Of a stretch of DNA of 5,518 bases, positions 5,243 through 5,518 are shown piece after piece. The position numbers and the translations under genes were made by a program. Within the stretch, counting starts at the first letter, position 1; every line of letters starts with the position of its first letter. Under the pieces are notes generated by a model. That model was not told the DNA's origin. It worked only from the letters and a program-made list of their open reading frames with translations, and searched no databases. The stretch is from Thermoanaerobaculia bacterium. Lineage in GTDB: Bacteria > Acidobacteriota > Thermoanaerobaculia > Gp7-AA8. The stretch spans positions 1-5,518 of the forward strand of contig JAMPYE010000324.1 of the NCBI GenBank assembly GCA_023700825.1, given 5' to 3'.

Positions 5243-5247
5243 AGGAG
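5243..5247 (+). promoter_or_regulatory. Shine-Dalgarno of the secreted-protein gene
   Basis: AGGAG (within TAAGGAGAGA) lies 9 nt before the ATG at 5257 and supports that start. Confidence 0.85.
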
Positions 5248-5256
5248 AGATTCAAA

Positions 5257-5518
5257 ATGCGCAAGTCGATTCTGCTCGGGCTCATCTTCGTGCTCGCGCT
5301 CCCCATCACCGCCTTGGCGGTCGGCCAGGCACGCATGACCGGCAAGGTCGTCGATCCGTCCGGCAAGCCGATCAAAGACGCCACGATCACCGTCGTGGCG
5401 ACCGAGGCTCGCACATTCAAGGAGACCCACAAGGTCAAGGCTGACGGCACGTTCGCCATCGCCGTCGTCGATGGCACGATCCGGTACGAGTTCACCGTGT
5501 CGGCTCCCGGCATGGGCG
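5257..5518 (+). CDS. Secreted protein with carboxypeptidase-regulatory-like domain (partial, 5' end)
   Basis: The gene starts at ATG 5257 and runs off the window after 87 codons. Residues 1-21 form a Sec signal peptide: MRKS, a hydrophobic core (ILLGLIFVLALPI) and a cleavage motif ALA before V22. The mature part begins a carboxypeptidase-regulatory-like beta-sandwich: GKVVDPSGKPIKDATITV (29-46), then an ADGTF turn (62-66) and a strand run ending FTVSAPGM. This matches the family pattern G-x-V-x-D-x-x-G-x-P-(I/L)-x-x-A followed by DGxF. Such domains act as accessory modules in exported or cell-envelope proteins. In Acidobacteriota and Bacteroidota they often precede TPR, outer-membrane-receptor or enzyme domains, so the function of the whole cannot be read here. 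It is separated from speA by 139 bp and probably independently transcribed. Confidence 0.85.
   Translation, partial: MRKSILLGLIFVLALPITALAVGQARMTGKVVDPSGKPIKDATITVVATEARTFKETHKVKADGTFAIAVVDGTIRYEFTVSAPGMG

Larger units (their letters stand above)
5118..5256. other. Intergenic region between speA and the secreted-protein gene
   Basis: This stretch of 139 bp contains GC-rich palindromic words just after speA (for example ACGGGCCCGT near 5151-5160) but no hairpin followed by a T-run, so I cannot call a terminator. A CRP/FNR-like half-palindrome lies at 5129-5144. ACGAG occurs twice, 10 bp apart (5211 and 5221). No clear -35/-10 pair was found for the downstream gene. Confidence 0.4.

Overview
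The window is GC-rich bacterial chromosome with strong G/C third-position bias. That bias opens long but meaningless antisense frames across the real genes. The gene set is an unusual PilZ protein under a sigma-54-type promoter, a two-domain SpeA, and a secreted carboxypeptidase-regulatory-like protein. This suggests an Acidobacteriota-like lineage, or another soil or sediment Gram-negative. The placement is inference at low confidence, because no rRNA or marker tree is available. No mobile-element genes, CRISPR array, tRNA or rRNA were seen.

Layout. The left third is transcribed leftward (minus strand) in the order queA (920-1987), a small 2Fe-2S ferredoxin (431-730), then an unrecognised basic 98-residue protein (21-317). 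The 189-bp queA-ferredoxin gap is repeat-rich. It holds five perfect GTTGTTA heptamers and a 129-bp segment bounded by 20-bp imperfect inverted repeats. The right part is transcribed rightward: a PilZ-domain protein with a duplicated C-terminal module (2255-3115), speA for biosynthetic arginine decarboxylase (3174-5117), and the start of a secreted protein (from 5257) that runs off the window.

Regulation. The 267-bp divergent region between queA and pilZ carries a near-consensus sigma-54 promoter (2207-2222), placed correctly for pilZ. A 22-bp imperfect palindrome (2161-2182) lies about 60 bp upstream of the predicted transcription start. Between pilZ and speA, an 11-of-12-bp stem (3138-3167) buries the speA Shine-Dalgarno sequence. 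speA starts at TTG, and a seven-codon reading frame beginning in the hairpin loop ends on a TGA that overlaps this TTG. This looks like translational control of polyamine synthesis, possibly with read-through from the sigma-54 promoter.

How the genes may work together. QueA makes epoxyqueuosine in tRNA, and the neighbouring ferredoxin could supply electrons to redox enzymes; a link to the following queuosine step is speculative. PilZ domains typically sense cyclic di-GMP, and SpeA feeds agmatine and putrescine synthesis. Their adjacency suggests, but does not show, a link between surface-behaviour signalling and polyamines. The points most worth following are the duplicated module in the PilZ protein, the sigma-54 promoter with its palindrome, the speA leader, and the small inverted-repeat element.
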